From NCBI GenBank assembly GCA_963813195.1, contig CAWEYC010000036.1, forward strand, positions 1-64,000: a stretch of 64,000 bases of DNA, read 5' to 3'. Shown piece after piece: positions 55,371 to 64,000 of the stretch; position 1 is the first letter of the stretch, and every line of letters begins with the position of its first letter. The notes under the pieces are model-generated. The model saw only the letters and a list, made by a program, of their open reading frames with translations. It was not told the DNA's origin and searched no databases. The stretch comes from Roseiarcus sp963813195. GTDB lineage: Bacteria; Pseudomonadota; Alphaproteobacteria; Rhizobiales; Beijerinckiaceae. The position numbers and the translations under genes were made by a program.

Positions 55371-56033
55371 TCAGCGGGGCGGCGCAGCGAGCTCCAGGGT
55401 CCGGACCCCGGTCATTGATTCACACGCCGGCCACGCCTCGAAATCGGCCGGCGCGTCGATTGCGGCGCTCAGTTGCCGCCGGTACGCCTCGCGAGGAATC
55501 TCCACCGCGCCGAGCGCGGCCAGATGGGGCGTCACGAATTGCGCGTCCAGCAGGCGAAAGCCGCCGAGACGGAGGCGCGCGACGAGGTGAACCAACGCAA
55601 CCTTCGAGGCGTCGCGCGCGACGTGAAACATGCTCTCGCCGAAGAAGGCGGCGCCGAGGCTCACGCCATAGAGACCCCCGACGAGCGCCCCGCTCTCATA
55701 GGCCTCGATCGAATGGGCATGGCCGCGCGCGAACAACTCGCAATAGAGGCGCACGATCTCCGCATTGATCCAAGTCTTGTCGCGGGCGGCGCAGGCCTCG
55801 ATGACCGCCTCGAAATTCTGGTTGCCGCGGATTTCGAAGCGCTCCGCGCGCACCGTCTTCGCCAAGCTTCGCGACACGATGAGGCCGTCGAGCGGGAAAA
55901 CGCCGCGCACCTTCGGTTCGACCCAGAACAGATTGTCCGCGTCGCGACTCTCGGCCATCGGGAAGAGGCCGATCGAGTAGGCCCGCAGGAGAATGTCGGG
56001 CGTGATCTCGAACTTGGGTTGAAGGCGCGACAT
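55371..56033 (-). CDS. aat: Leucyl/phenylalanyl-tRNA-protein transferase
   Basis: A 220-residue transferase that adds Leu or Phe to proteins with N-terminal Arg/Lys, making N-degrons read by ClpS. Matches: FEITPDILLRAYSIGLFPMAE, FWVEPKVRGVFPLD, TWINAEIVRLYCELFARGHAHSIE, VGGLYGVSLGAAFFGESMFH and QFVTPHLAALGAVEIPR. The ATG at 56033 matches the family. With clpS and clpA at 19-22 kb the N-degron path is complete in this window. Confidence 0.95.
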   Translation of the reverse strand: MSRLQPKFEITPDILLRAYSIGLFPMAESRDADNLFWVEPKVRGVFPLDGLIVSRSLAKTVRAERFEIRGNQNFEAVIEACAARDKTWINAEIVRLYCELFARGHAHSIEAYESGALVGGLYGVSLGAAFFGESMFHVARDASKVALVHLVARLRLGGFRLLDAQFVTPHLAALGAVEIPREAYRRQLSAAIDAPADFEAWPACESMTGVRTLELAAPPR

Positions 56034-56168
56034 GATGCGATGGCCCGTCCGCGCCTCGGCGCCGTCATCTGGCAAGAGCCGAGGCCTGCGACCGCGGCGG
56101 CGCGGCCGGCTTCCCCTCGCCGCCTTATTTTGCCAACATAGGGGCGCGAGGTCAAACAAGGGGGAACC

Positions 56169-57446
56169 ATGACCAACGACGAGCCCGGCTTTTCGACTTT
56201 GTCGATCCACGCCGGCGCGAGGCCCGATCCGACGACCGGCGCGCGCATCACGCCGATCTATCAAACCACCGCCTTCGTCTTCGACGACGTCGATCATGCG
56301 GCCTCGCTGTTCGGCTTGCAGGCTTTCGGCAATATTTACACCCGCATCACCAATCCGACCACCGCGGCGCTTGAAGAGCGCGTCGCGGCGTTGGAAGGGG
56401 CGCCGGCCGCGCTCGCGGTGGCCTCGGGCCACGCGGCGCAGGCGGTCGTCTTCCACAGCTTGATGCAGCCGGGCGACGAATTCGTCGCCTCGACAAAGCT
56501 TTACGGCGGCTCGATCAACCAGTTCAACCACGCCTTCAAGAACTTCGGTTGGGTGGTCAAATGGGCCGATCCGGATGATCTCGACGCCGTCAAGGCCGCG
56601 GTGAGCGACAAGACCAAGGCGATCTTCATCGAGTCGATCGCCAATCCCGGCGGCGTCGTCACCGACATGGCGGCGATCGCCGCCATCGCCAAGGCAGCGA
56701 AGGTCCCGCTGATCGTCGACAATACGCTGGCGACGCCCTATTTGATCCGGCCGATCGACCATGGCGCCGACATCGTCGTCCACTCCGCGACGAAATATCT
56801 TTGCGGCCACGGCAATTCGATGGGCGGCGTGATCGTCGACTGCGGCACGTTCGAGTGGATGGGCGATGCGCGCTACCCCATGCTGTCTGCGCCGCGGCCC
56901 GAATACAATGGCATGACGCTCGCCGAGACCTTCGGCAATTTCGCTTTTGCGATTTGCTGCCGCGTGCTCGGCCTGCGCGATCTCGGCCCGGCGATCTCGC
57001 CGTTCAATTCGTTCCTGATTCTCACCGGCATCGAGACGCTATCGTTGCGCATGCAGCGCCATTGCGACAACGCGCTCGTGGTCGCCCGGCATCTGGCCGG
57101 ACACGACAAGGTCGGCTGGGTTTCCTACGCCGGCCTTCCCGGCAATCGCTACCACGAGCTCGCGCAGCGCTATTGCCCGAACGGCGCGGGCGGCGTCTTC
57201 ACCTTCGGGGTCAAGGGCGGCTACGACGCGGGCGTCAACCTCGTCAAGAAGCTGCAATTGTTCTCCCACGTCGCCAACATCGGCGACACCCGCTCGCTCG
57301 TCATCCACCCCGCCTCGACGACGCACCGGCAACTGGCCGACCCCCAGAAGATCGCCGCCGGCGCCGGACCGGATGTGGTGCGGCTGTCGATCGGGCTGGA
57401 GGACGTGGTGGATTTGATCGCGGATCTGGATCAGGCGTTGAGATAA
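56169..57446 (+). CDS. metY: O-acetylhomoserine sulfhydrylase / aminocarboxypropyltransferase
   Basis: A 425-residue PLP enzyme of the Cys/Met metabolism family that makes homocysteine from O-acetylhomoserine and sulfide. PLP Lys209 lies in VVHSATKYLCGHG; YTRITNPTTAALEERVAALEG and LVIHPASTTHRQL are standard. Length and the Phe-Gly-Leu insert favour MetY over MetZ or MetC. No SAM-II riboswitch is recognisable in the 135 bases upstream. A GGGGGAA site precedes the ATG. Confidence 0.92.
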   Translation: MTNDEPGFSTLSIHAGARPDPTTGARITPIYQTTAFVFDDVDHAASLFGLQAFGNIYTRITNPTTAALEERVAALEGAPAALAVASGHAAQAVVFHSLMQPGDEFVASTKLYGGSINQFNHAFKNFGWVVKWADPDDLDAVKAAVSDKTKAIFIESIANPGGVVTDMAAIAAIAKAAKVPLIVDNTLATPYLIRPIDHGADIVVHSATKYLCGHGNSMGGVIVDCGTFEWMGDARYPMLSAPRPEYNGMTLAETFGNFAFAICCRVLGLRDLGPAISPFNSFLILTGIETLSLRMQRHCDNALVVARHLAGHDKVGWVSYAGLPGNRYHELAQRYCPNGAGGVFTFGVKGGYDAGVNLVKKLQLFSHVANIGDTRSLVIHPASTTHRQLADPQKIAAGAGPDVVRLSIGLEDVVDLIADLDQALR

Positions 57447-57488
57447 TAGGCAGAAGCGCTTCCCAACCCCGAATTCTGGAGCGCTGCT

Positions 57489-58094
57489 GTGCCGGATTTC
57501 AAGGAAATTGATAACTTCTATCTGGTATTAGCGTTCATTGTACCTGGCCTAGTGATTGTGTACGCACGATCGCGATTTATCTCTGGTAGAACCCCTTCGC
57601 ATACAGAAAACATTCTCGGATACGTGACGATCTCCCTTGTATATTATGCTCTTACGTTACCGATCATCGAATTTGTGCTCAGCATCGAAAAACCGTGGGT
57701 CGCACGAGCCGCTGTTTGGATTTTGCTCACCCTAGTTGGACCCGCGCTTTTCGGTCTCTTCTTGGGTGTTTGGGCACAAAGAGAGTGGGGAGCACAGATT
57801 GCTCTTGGGCTCGGACTGAGCACGATCCACGTGATCCCGGCTGCATGGGATTGGAGATTCTCCAAAATTCCCCGCGGTGGGATGTTTGTGATGGTGACCC
57901 TTACAACCGGCGAAAGCGTCGCCGGATTTTTCGGTCCCAACTCGTTCGCATCATCTGATGGAGGCGAACGTGACATATATATCGAAGAGGAATATTCCGT
58001 AGGCGACACTGGAGCCTGGTTACCTCGCCCCGCGAAAGTGGGTATTCTCATTCCTGTAAAGGAAATCCGAAACATCGAGTTTTGGGAACCTTAG
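57489..58094 (+). CDS. DUF6338-like membrane protein
   Basis: A 201-residue protein with four membrane helices (about 12-30, 44-66, 72-92, 100-118) and a beta-rich cytoplasmic tail (GGMFVMVTLTTGESVAGFFG, RDIYIEEEYSV, PVKEIRNIEFWEP), matching what I recall of DUF6338. Base composition is much richer in A/T than the neighbours and codon use (ata, tta, aga) differs, which suggests recent transfer. A GTG start. A small gene follows after 10 bases; such pairs travel together. Function unknown. Confidence 0.72.
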   Translation: MPDFKEIDNFYLVLAFIVPGLVIVYARSRFISGRTPSHTENILGYVTISLVYYALTLPIIEFVLSIEKPWVARAAVWILLTLVGPALFGLFLGVWAQREWGAQIALGLGLSTIHVIPAAWDWRFSKIPRGGMFVMVTLTTGESVAGFFGPNSFASSDGGERDIYIEEEYSVGDTGAWLPRPAKVGILIPVKEIRNIEFWEP

Positions 58095-58104
58095 AGGCAT
58101 CACA

Positions 58105-58314
58105 ATGACTAACAACAATCCGCGTTTGCGAAATCACTCTAGCAACAGATCCCAACCTCAAATGGCAAACGACGGCTATCGCCCGAGCCCGGCAGCGCCT
58201 GCGTCGCCTTCGAAGTCCGGCACAGTCCCTGGCAAGTTTCAGGGAGGATATCAGGCCCCCACAGGCAATGGAAAACCGACTGCCCCCACCACGGGAACAG
58301 GAGTGAAAAAATAA
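58105..58314 (+). CDS. Small Pro/Gly/Asn-rich protein paired with the DUF6338 gene
   Basis: A 69-residue low-complexity protein (MTNNNPRLRNHSSNRSQPQM ... GVKK), without membrane helix or known domain, rich in Pro, Gly, Ser, Asn and Thr. It shares the shifted base composition of the upstream gene and follows it after 10 bases, so they form one acquired unit. Disordered, function unknown. Confidence 0.65.
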   Translation: MTNNNPRLRNHSSNRSQPQMANDGYRPSPAAPASPSKSGTVPGKFQGGYQAPTGNGKPTAPTTGTGVKK

Positions 58315-58341
58315 ATCTCAGCCTGAATAAATCTCGGCCTG
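58310..58341. repeat. 16-base tandem duplication at the end of the DUF6338 unit
   Basis: AATAAATCTCAGCCTG (58310-58325) is directly followed by AATAAATCTCGGCCTG (58326-58341), one mismatch. The first copy contains the stop codon of the small gene. It may mark an insertion junction. Confidence 0.6.
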
Positions 58342-58421
58342 GGTGAGATCAAACCGGCAATCGGTCCACTTCCTTCCCCGCTTGCTCGGATGGGTTGGTT
58401 GCGTCGGAGCCAGCCGTCCGC

Positions 58422-60191
58422 CTACCCGCCTCCCAGCACGCCCTTCGCGGCAAGATCGGTCTCCTGCGCGAAGCGGCGGGCGGCGAAGGCTTCGCTGAGC
58501 GTGCCGACGACGGCGCCGGTCGCGCGCTCCGTGACCGCGAGCGTATCGGCGGCCGCGGCGTCGAATATCGCCAGCGCCGAGCGTGCGTCGACGTCCGGAT
58601 GCAGGGTCGTGTTCGGCATGCGCGCCAGGGCGTAGATCGGGCCGCCGTCCTCCTCGCCCTCGAGGGGAACGGCATGCGCCTCGGCGACCTGAACCAGTCC
58701 GCGATACCGCCCCGCTTTGTCGACGGCGACGACGACATAGGCGCTGCCGAGCGGATAGGCGTCGCGAAAGGAGCGCACGGACACTTCGGCCGGAGTTGTC
58801 CGCGCCGGCGCCATCATGCGCGCGACGGTCAGCTCGCGCAGCCAGCCGATGTCCTGCGCCCCGCGGATCGATTCGCCGCGCAGATGCAGCCGCCAGGTGG
58901 TGAACGAATAGCCGAAGGTCGCGCGCACCGCGAGGCTGGTCGCGATGCAGGCCGCCAGCACTCCCCCGGATACGCCGAGGTCGCCGGTGCTCTCCAAGAC
59001 GAGGAATGTCATCGTCAGCGGGCCGCCGACGACAGCGACGCTCAGGGTTCCCATGCCCGCCATGATGCAGGCGGTCGGATCGAGCCCAAGGCCCGGCAGC
59101 GCGGCGCTGACGCCGAGCGCGTAGAGCTTGCCGAGCAGCGCGCCGGCGAACAACGAAGCGAAGAACAGACCGCCGCGAAACCCCGAGGCGAGCGAGACGA
59201 GGCTGGCGCTCAACTTGAGGGCAAGAAGGATGGCGAGCGTCGAAGCGGGAAGCGCGCGCGAAAAATCGAGACCCAGCGCGCCATGTCCGGCGCCCAGCAC
59301 CTGCGGCGTATAGACCGCCATCGCCCCGAGCAGCAGAGCGCCGAGGACTGGTCGCGCCCATGGCGGCGCGCGCGTCGCCGCGAAACCCCGCTCGAGCAGA
59401 GCGGCGGCGCGCATCGCGCCGACGCCGAGCGCCGCGGATATGAGCCCCAGGCCGACCAGGGCAAGGTGATGAGCGGCGGCGAGCGGCGCGACCGGCGGCG
59501 CGACGATGACATAGGGCGCGCCGAGAAGCGCCTTGGTGGTCAAAGTGGCCGCGAGCGCGGCGGCGAAGATCGGGCCGGCGTTGGCAAGCGAATAAGCGCC
59601 GATGATCAGCTCCGACGCATAGAAAGCGCCGGTCAGCGGCGCCCCGAAGGCGCCCGCGATCGCCCCTCCGGCGCCGCACCCGACCAGAATGCGCAAATCC
59701 TGGCGGCGCAATCGCAGTGCGAGACCGAGGCGCGAAGCGATGGCCGCGCCGATCTGAGCGTAGCCCGACTCGAGTCCGACCGACGCGCCGCAACCGTTGG
59801 AGATCACGGTCTGCGCGCTGACGAGCACGCTCTCGCCGAGCGACATGCGGCCGCCGCGCAAAGCATTGGCTTCGATCGGATCCACCGCGGGCGACAATTT
59901 CTTACGGCGTCGCCAGATGTCGATCAGCCCCAGCGTCAGGCCGCCGAGCGCTGGCACGAGGAATGCTGCAATAGGCGAAACGCGCTCGGCAGCGCTCAAT
60001 CGCACATCGAACGGGATGCCGTAGAACGCCACATGCGCGACGTCGACGATCAATGTCATCGCCGTCACGCACAGACCGGCCAAGGCGCCGACGAAGACCG
60101 CGACGACAACCTGCGAAAGTTCGCTCGAACGGACGAAGGCGCGAAGGTGCGCCAGGGTCACGAGCAGTCGACGCGAAAAGGAGATCCTCAC
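58422..60191 (-). CDS. ClC-type chloride channel / antiporter with CBS region
   Basis: A 589-residue ClC-family protein: about 10-11 membrane helices (1-440) and a C-terminal CBS-like regulatory region (AHAVPLEGEE, ALAIFDAAAADTLAVTERATG). The filter motifs are variant: ASVGLESGYAQIGAAIA keeps the gating Glu of G(K/R)EGP but not Arg or Pro, and GGLFFASLFAG replaces GxFxP. The YASELII Glu, a proton-path residue in antiporters, is present. The GTG at 60191 overlaps the CtaA stop (GTGA). The open frame continues far upstream but only through the antisense of ctaA. Confidence 0.88.
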   Translation of the reverse strand: MRISFSRRLLVTLAHLRAFVRSSELSQVVVAVFVGALAGLCVTAMTLIVDVAHVAFYGIPFDVRLSAAERVSPIAAFLVPALGGLTLGLIDIWRRRKKLSPAVDPIEANALRGGRMSLGESVLVSAQTVISNGCGASVGLESGYAQIGAAIASRLGLALRLRRQDLRILVGCGAGGAIAGAFGAPLTGAFYASELIIGAYSLANAGPIFAAALAATLTTKALLGAPYVIVAPPVAPLAAAHHLALVGLGLISAALGVGAMRAAALLERGFAATRAPPWARPVLGALLLGAMAVYTPQVLGAGHGALGLDFSRALPASTLAILLALKLSASLVSLASGFRGGLFFASLFAGALLGKLYALGVSAALPGLGLDPTACIMAGMGTLSVAVVGGPLTMTFLVLESTGDLGVSGGVLAACIATSLAVRATFGYSFTTWRLHLRGESIRGAQDIGWLRELTVARMMAPARTTPAEVSVRSFRDAYPLGSAYVVVAVDKAGRYRGLVQVAEAHAVPLEGEEDGGPIYALARMPNTTLHPDVDARSALAIFDAAAADTLAVTERATGAVVGTLSEAFAARRFAQETDLAAKGVLGGG

Positions 60192-61324
60192 GGCGCTCGG
60201 CGCTCGGCGGGACCATGCGGGGCCGGGCCAAACCGAGCTGACCGAGGCGCCCTCCACGTCGCCCGCTCCATCGCCGTCACCCGCCAATGCGCCACCGCCA
60301 TGCCGAACAGCAGCAGCGCCACCGCCTGATGGGCGAGCGCCATTTCGATCGGCACCACCAGGACGAGCGTCGCGATCCCCAATCCGGCCTGCAAGACCGC
60401 CAGCGTGGCGACGACGGCGGTGCGGCGCGCCAGCGAGGAGCGCGGCGAGCGCCGTCGCGCGACGACGGCAATCGCCACCGCGAACGCAACGACGATGTAG
60501 GCGACGATGCGGTGATCGAATTGCGCCGTCGTCGGGTCGTCGACGATCGAGCGCGGCCACGGCGAGAGGCCGAAGACGCCAGAAGGAATGAGCCGCCCTT
60601 CCATCAGCGGCCAAGTATTGTCGATGAGGCCGGCGCGAAGCCCGGCGACCAGCGCCCCGAGGCCGAGTTGGCAGAAAATCAGCGCCACGAGGGCGCCCGA
60701 GGCCGTCGCGAATCCAGGGCCGACCCTTTCGCGCGGCTGCCCGCCCAGCCCAACCGCGGCATAGATCAGGGCGGCGAAAGTCGCGGCGGCGATGAGCAGA
60801 TGCAGCGCGAGCCGCTCCTGGGCGACCTCTGTACGGTCGACGAGGCCGGAGCTGACCATCCACCAGCCGACGATCGGCTCCAGCGCCAGGAGGCCGGTCG
60901 CGACGGCGACCTGACGCCCGAGCCGACCTTTGAAGCGACCGCGTCGCCAGAACCACAACGCCGGCAGAATAAAGGCGGCGCCGATCAGGCGGGCCAGCAG
61001 GCGGTGGCTCCACTCCCAGTAATAAATCGACTTGAAGCCGGCGAGATCCATGTCCGGGTTGAGTGCGGAAAATTGCGGGATTTGCTTGTAGCGCGCGAAT
61101 TCCTCGGCCCACTGGGCTTCGTTGAGCGGCGGCACGACCCCGGTGACCGGCTGCCACTGGGTGATCGACAGGCCAGATTCGGTCAACCGCGTCGCCCCGC
61201 CGACGAGGACCATCACGAAGATCAATCCGGCGACGGCGAGAAGCCAAGCGCGCACTGCGCCGGAGGCGCCGGCGGGCGGGTGGGTCGCCGCTCGGCTGAA
61301 CGACAGATGGCCTTGCTGGGGCAT
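60188..61324 (-). CDS. ctaA: Haem A synthase (CtaA/COX15)
   Basis: A 378-residue inner-membrane enzyme that oxidises the C8 methyl of haem O to give haem A for aa3-type oxidases. Seen: VLVGGATRLTESGLSITQWQP, IYYWEWSHRLLARLIG, QERLALHLLIAA, GLIDNTWPLMEGRLIP and QFDHRIVAYIVV, with four His (haem ligands). Eight helices. The ATG at 61324 is chosen since the upstream frame has no conserved residues. It implies an aa3-type cytochrome oxidase in the cell. ClC gene follows with a 4-base overlap. Confidence 0.94.
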   Translation of the reverse strand: MPQQGHLSFSRAATHPPAGASGAVRAWLLAVAGLIFVMVLVGGATRLTESGLSITQWQPVTGVVPPLNEAQWAEEFARYKQIPQFSALNPDMDLAGFKSIYYWEWSHRLLARLIGAAFILPALWFWRRGRFKGRLGRQVAVATGLLALEPIVGWWMVSSGLVDRTEVAQERLALHLLIAAATFAALIYAAVGLGGQPRERVGPGFATASGALVALIFCQLGLGALVAGLRAGLIDNTWPLMEGRLIPSGVFGLSPWPRSIVDDPTTAQFDHRIVAYIVVAFAVAIAVVARRRSPRSSLARRTAVVATLAVLQAGLGIATLVLVVPIEMALAHQAVALLLFGMAVAHWRVTAMERATWRAPRSARFGPAPHGPAERRAP

Positions 61325-61439
61325 TCCAATTCTCAACTCGTCCTGTTTCCCGACTTGCGTCCTTGCGCCCGGCAAGACATAAGCGGTCGCGCCTCGCGCC
61401 GCAAATCGCACGCGCCGCGAGCTCTGGAAAAGGTTCGCC

Positions 61440-61655
61440 ATGTCAGCGCGCATCCGCAAATTCATCGGCGGCGTCGCCATGATCGTCTTTGTTTGTTTTT
61501 ATGCGATGATCGCGATGGCGCTCGCCCAGTCGCGTCCGCTGCAGGAGGCGCCGGCCCTGTTGCAGACCTTCGGCTATATCGTGCTGGGCCTCGCGTGGAC
61601 TTTGCCGCTGGCGCCGCTCATCAAATGGATGGAGCGCCCCGACAGGCGCGCGTGA
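61440..61655 (+). CDS. DUF2842 small membrane protein
   Basis: A 71-residue protein with two membrane helices (about 8-28 and 42-62) ending LPLAPLIKWMERPD, the DUF2842 signature found in alphaproteobacteria, often beside ctaA as here. Function unknown. The short gene is well supported by this family match. Confidence 0.85.
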   Translation: MSARIRKFIGGVAMIVFVCFYAMIAMALAQSRPLQEAPALLQTFGYIVLGLAWTLPLAPLIKWMERPDRRA

Positions 61656-61671
61656 GCTCGGACAAGGGATC

Positions 61672-62316
61672 ATGAATCGCGAGCCGCCCGACTTCGACCC
61701 TGCATTTCGCGAGCGGCTCGCCTTGCTGCTCGCCTGGCGGCGCGACGTCAGGCGTTTCCACAGCAATCCTGTTCCCCCGCACTTGATCGACGAATTGCTC
61801 GATCTCGCGCAGTTCGCGCCATCCGTCGGCAATAGCCAACCGTGGCGCATCGTGAGCGTCGAGAGTCCGCAGAAGCGCGCCGCCATCCGCGCCAATTTCG
61901 AGCGCTGCAACGCCGAGGCGCTGGCCGCGCAATGTGGCGAACGGGCCGAGCTCTACGCCCGGTTGAAACTGGCCGGCCTCGACGCGGCGCCGGTCCAACT
62001 GGCCGTGTTCTGCGATCGATCGACGACGCAGGGCCACGGGCTCGGCGTGCGCACGATGCCGGAGACGCTGGATTACTCCGTCGTCGGGATGATCGCGTCG
62101 CTTTGGCTCGCCGCCCGCGCTGCGGGCCTCGGGCTCGGCTGGATATCGATCCTCGACCCGGCCGCGGCGGCGCACGATCTGGGCGCCCCCGCGCAGCACA
62201 AGCTGATCGCCTATCTCTGTCTCGGTTGGCCCTGCGAAGAACACGACGATCCCGAACTGGCGCGCCACGGCTGGCAGGAGCGAACCAGCAAGGGGCGCGC
62301 GGTGACGATCGTGTAA
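61672..62316 (+). CDS. bluB: 5,6-dimethylbenzimidazole synthase BluB
   Basis: A 214-residue nitroreductase-fold enzyme that breaks up reduced FMN with O2 to form the lower ligand of vitamin B12. Matches: RRDVRRFHSNPVPPHLIDELLDLAQFAPSVGNSQPWRIV, AAPVQLAVFCDRST, LGLGWISILDP and YLCLGWPCEEHDDPELARHGWQ. Full length. It implies aerobic dimethylbenzimidazole synthesis and cobalamin use. No cobalamin riboswitch is seen near it. Confidence 0.95.
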   Translation: MNREPPDFDPAFRERLALLLAWRRDVRRFHSNPVPPHLIDELLDLAQFAPSVGNSQPWRIVSVESPQKRAAIRANFERCNAEALAAQCGERAELYARLKLAGLDAAPVQLAVFCDRSTTQGHGLGVRTMPETLDYSVVGMIASLWLAARAAGLGLGWISILDPAAAAHDLGAPAQHKLIAYLCLGWPCEEHDDPELARHGWQERTSKGRAVTIV

Positions 62317-62480
62317 GTACGGCTCGTTGCGTCCCGCCTTCGGACGTCGGCGACAGGACTTTTGCGGGGACAGCGTTAATTTATGGCTATTTTTTTGGGC
62401 GCCCCGGCCAATAATATGATGTCGCGCGGCCCTGCTCCGTAAGCGACGGCAAAAACGCCACCGCGCCAGGAGGAAGCGCG

Positions 62481-63938
62481 ATGACCATTCCGAATGCCTC
62501 TCCCGGCCTCTACAACGAGGACCTTGCGCCGGCAGCGGTGAGAAATTGGGGTCCGTTCAGCATTTTCAACGTGTGGACCTCCGACGTTCACAGCTTATGG
62601 GGCTATTATCTCGCGGCGAGCTTGTTTCTTCTTTGCGGCAACTTCGTCAATTTTATTATCGCGATCGGGCTTGGATCGATCGTAATCTTCATTCTCATGA
62701 GTCTGATCGGCAATGCCGGCGTTCGCACGGGCGTTCCGTATCCTGTTCTGGCCCGCGCTTCGTTCGGCGTTTGGGGCGCCAACCTGCCGGCGCTGGTGCG
62801 GGCGATCGTCGCTTGCTTCTGGTACGGCGCGCAGACGGCGGCGGCGTCCGGCGCGATCGTGGCGCTGCTGATTCGCGCCGACGCGTTCCGGTCCTTCCAC
62901 GAGTCCACGCATTTCCTGGGTCATTCCGGTCTCGAAGTGATCTGTTTCGTCGTGGTGTGGGCGCTGCAACTTCTGATCATCCAGCGCGGAATGGAGACGG
63001 TGCGGCGATTCCAGGACTGGGCGGGTCCCGCGGTCTGGGTCATGATGCTGATTCTCGCGGTCAGCCTCGTCGTCAAGGCCGGAGGCATCAGCCTATCGGC
63101 CGGCATTGCGAACGACGTGCTGTTGGAGAAAACCAAAGACGCGGGCGTGCCCGGCGTGCCCGGCTCCGTCGCTTCGCTGATGGCGGTCGCGGCGACTTGG
63201 ATCACGTATTTCGCGGCGCTATACCTCAACTTCTGCGACTTTTCCCGCTACGCGCCGGACGCGAAAGCGCTCAGAACCGGCAACATCTGGGGATTGCCGG
63301 TCAACCTTATCCTGTTTTCGCTGGTTGCCGGCGTCACCACCATCGCCGCGTATCAGGTTTACGGAGAGGTTTTGCTCCATCCCGATCAGATTTCGGCCAA
63401 ATTCGACAGCTGGGTTCTCGCGCTCGTCGCCGCTTTGACTTTCGCCGTGGCGACCCTCGGCATCAACGTCGTGGCCAACTTCGTCTCGCCGGCGTTCGAC
63501 TTTTCCAACACGTTCCCAAACGTCATCGACTTTAAGCGCGGCGGCTACATCGCGGCTTTGATCGCGCTCGTGCTCTACCCCTTCGCGCCCTGGGAAGGCG
63601 GCGCCGCGGCGTTCGTCGGCGCCATCGGCGCAACGATGGGGCCGATCTTCGGCATCATGATGGTCGACTATTATCTGATCGCCAAAGGCGCGATCGACGT
63701 CGACGCCCTCTATCAGGAGCACGGCGCGTATCGCTATTCCGGCGGATGGAACCTGAATGCGGTGATCGCGGCGGCGGTCGGCGCCCTGTTCTCAAGCATA
63801 TTGCCGAATTTCACTTCGCTGCTGCCGAGTTGGTGGGGCGTCTATGGATGGTTCTTCGGCGTCGCGATCGGCGGCGGCGTCTATTATCTCCTGACTTCGC
63901 TGTTCGGCCGCCGCGTACTCGTCACGCGCCGCGCTTAG
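62481..63938 (+). CDS. NCS1-family nucleobase/allantoin-type permease
   Basis: A 485-residue transporter with about 12 helices, cytosine/purine/uracil/thiamine/allantoin class. Signatures are LYNEDLAPAAVRNWGPFSIFNVWTSDVHSLWGYYLA, RASFGVWGANLPALVRAIVACFWYGAQT and NFCDFSRYAPDAKALRTGN, and a PPxxGIMMVDYYLI-type end (GPIFGIMMVDYY). The NxWxSD segment of helix 1 and the tail resemble hydantoin/allantoin carriers. A CAGGAGGAAGC site precedes the ATG. Substrate not decided; no catabolic gene is adjacent within the window. The last 62 bases of the window hold nothing visible. Confidence 0.9.
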   Translation: MTIPNASPGLYNEDLAPAAVRNWGPFSIFNVWTSDVHSLWGYYLAASLFLLCGNFVNFIIAIGLGSIVIFILMSLIGNAGVRTGVPYPVLARASFGVWGANLPALVRAIVACFWYGAQTAAASGAIVALLIRADAFRSFHESTHFLGHSGLEVICFVVVWALQLLIIQRGMETVRRFQDWAGPAVWVMMLILAVSLVVKAGGISLSAGIANDVLLEKTKDAGVPGVPGSVASLMAVAATWITYFAALYLNFCDFSRYAPDAKALRTGNIWGLPVNLILFSLVAGVTTIAAYQVYGEVLLHPDQISAKFDSWVLALVAALTFAVATLGINVVANFVSPAFDFSNTFPNVIDFKRGGYIAALIALVLYPFAPWEGGAAAFVGAIGATMGPIFGIMMVDYYLIAKGAIDVDALYQEHGAYRYSGGWNLNAVIAAAVGALFSSILPNFTSLLPSWWGVYGWFFGVAIGGGVYYLLTSLFGRRVLVTRRA

Positions 63939-64000
63939 CGGCCGCGGCCCCCGGCCGGCGATTGCCTATCCCTCTTCCACCGCGCAGCGCACGACCTGCG

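Noticed and set aside
56034..56168. SAM-II riboswitch upstream of metY
   Set aside because: Alphaproteobacterial met genes often have one, but the conserved pseudoknot words are not present in these 135 bases.
60191..61247. Extended N-terminus of the ClC protein
   Set aside because: It is antisense-frame translation of ctaA and lacks membrane helices of the family; the GTG at 60191 gives the normal ClC length.
61673..62480. Cobalamin riboswitch near bluB or the NCS1 permease
   Set aside because: No B12-box-like sequence is visible in the short regions upstream of either gene.

Overview
The window is a GC-rich, gene-dense bacterial chromosome segment that looks like an alphaproteobacterium of the Rhizobiales/Hyphomicrobiales. 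The signs are DUF1489 and DUF2842 proteins, CtaA-type haem A synthase, BluB, a phasin, an OpgH-type glucan synthase, a Flp pilin, a ClpS-ClpA pair and ABC transporters of the ribose class. I see no rRNA, tRNA, CRISPR array or insertion sequence. The genus cannot be fixed from these genes; a Methylocystaceae/Beijerinckiaceae-like organism is a guess.

Layout. 0-8 kb: a lone Flp pilin, then a minus-strand operon (tungsten/molybdenum aldehyde oxidoreductase of the AOR family, followed by ATPase, permease and binding protein of a sugar-type ABC importer), faced by a divergent LacI-family regulator with a perfect palindromic operator between them, then a Tat-exported metallophosphoesterase. 8-12.3 kb: an apparent pterin/pyrimidine-derived small-molecule cluster (RibD-type reductase, methyltransferase, glycosyltransferase, divergent 6-pyruvoyl-tetrahydropterin-synthase-like protein, MDR dehydrogenase). 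12.3-16 kb: OpgH-type glucosyltransferase (frameshifted) and a GT5 glycogen/starch-synthase-like protein. 16-29 kb: housekeeping and conserved hypothetical genes, including HIT, DUF1614, ClpA/ClpS, a frameshifted phasin, a SPOR-domain D,D-carboxypeptidase, DnaJ-domain, VWA, DUF1489 and GGDEF/EAL proteins. 29-36.8 kb: 3-methylcrotonyl-CoA carboxylase subunits separated by a doubly frameshifted aldo/keto reductase and an unrecognised gene, then an inward-rectifier-like K+ channel and a GST.

36.8-42.6 kb: a ~1 kb non-coding stretch with a 10-bp-period repeat array, then a six-gene operon around a DyP-type peroxidase with unrecognised partners and an outer-membrane-barrel-like protein. This is the best candidate for an undescribed system. 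43-47 kb: DUF3253, YdcF-type protein, cysteine synthase, AlaX-type editing protein, sulfurtransferase. 47-52 kb: a second sugar-type ABC importer ending in methylthioribose kinase, which points to methylthioribose salvage. 52-55.3 kb: ATP-grasp / alpha-E / transglutaminase-like triad in which the last member has lost its catalytic Cys and His. 55-64 kb: Aat, MetY, a base-composition-shifted DUF6338 pair, ClC channel, CtaA, DUF2842, BluB and an NCS1 permease.

A caution for any reader: four genes (opgH, phasin, aldo/keto reductase twice, DyP peroxidase) are each broken by single-base A/T homopolymer length changes, and one by an in-frame amber codon. Such a pattern fits sequencing or assembly error at least as well as true gene decay.
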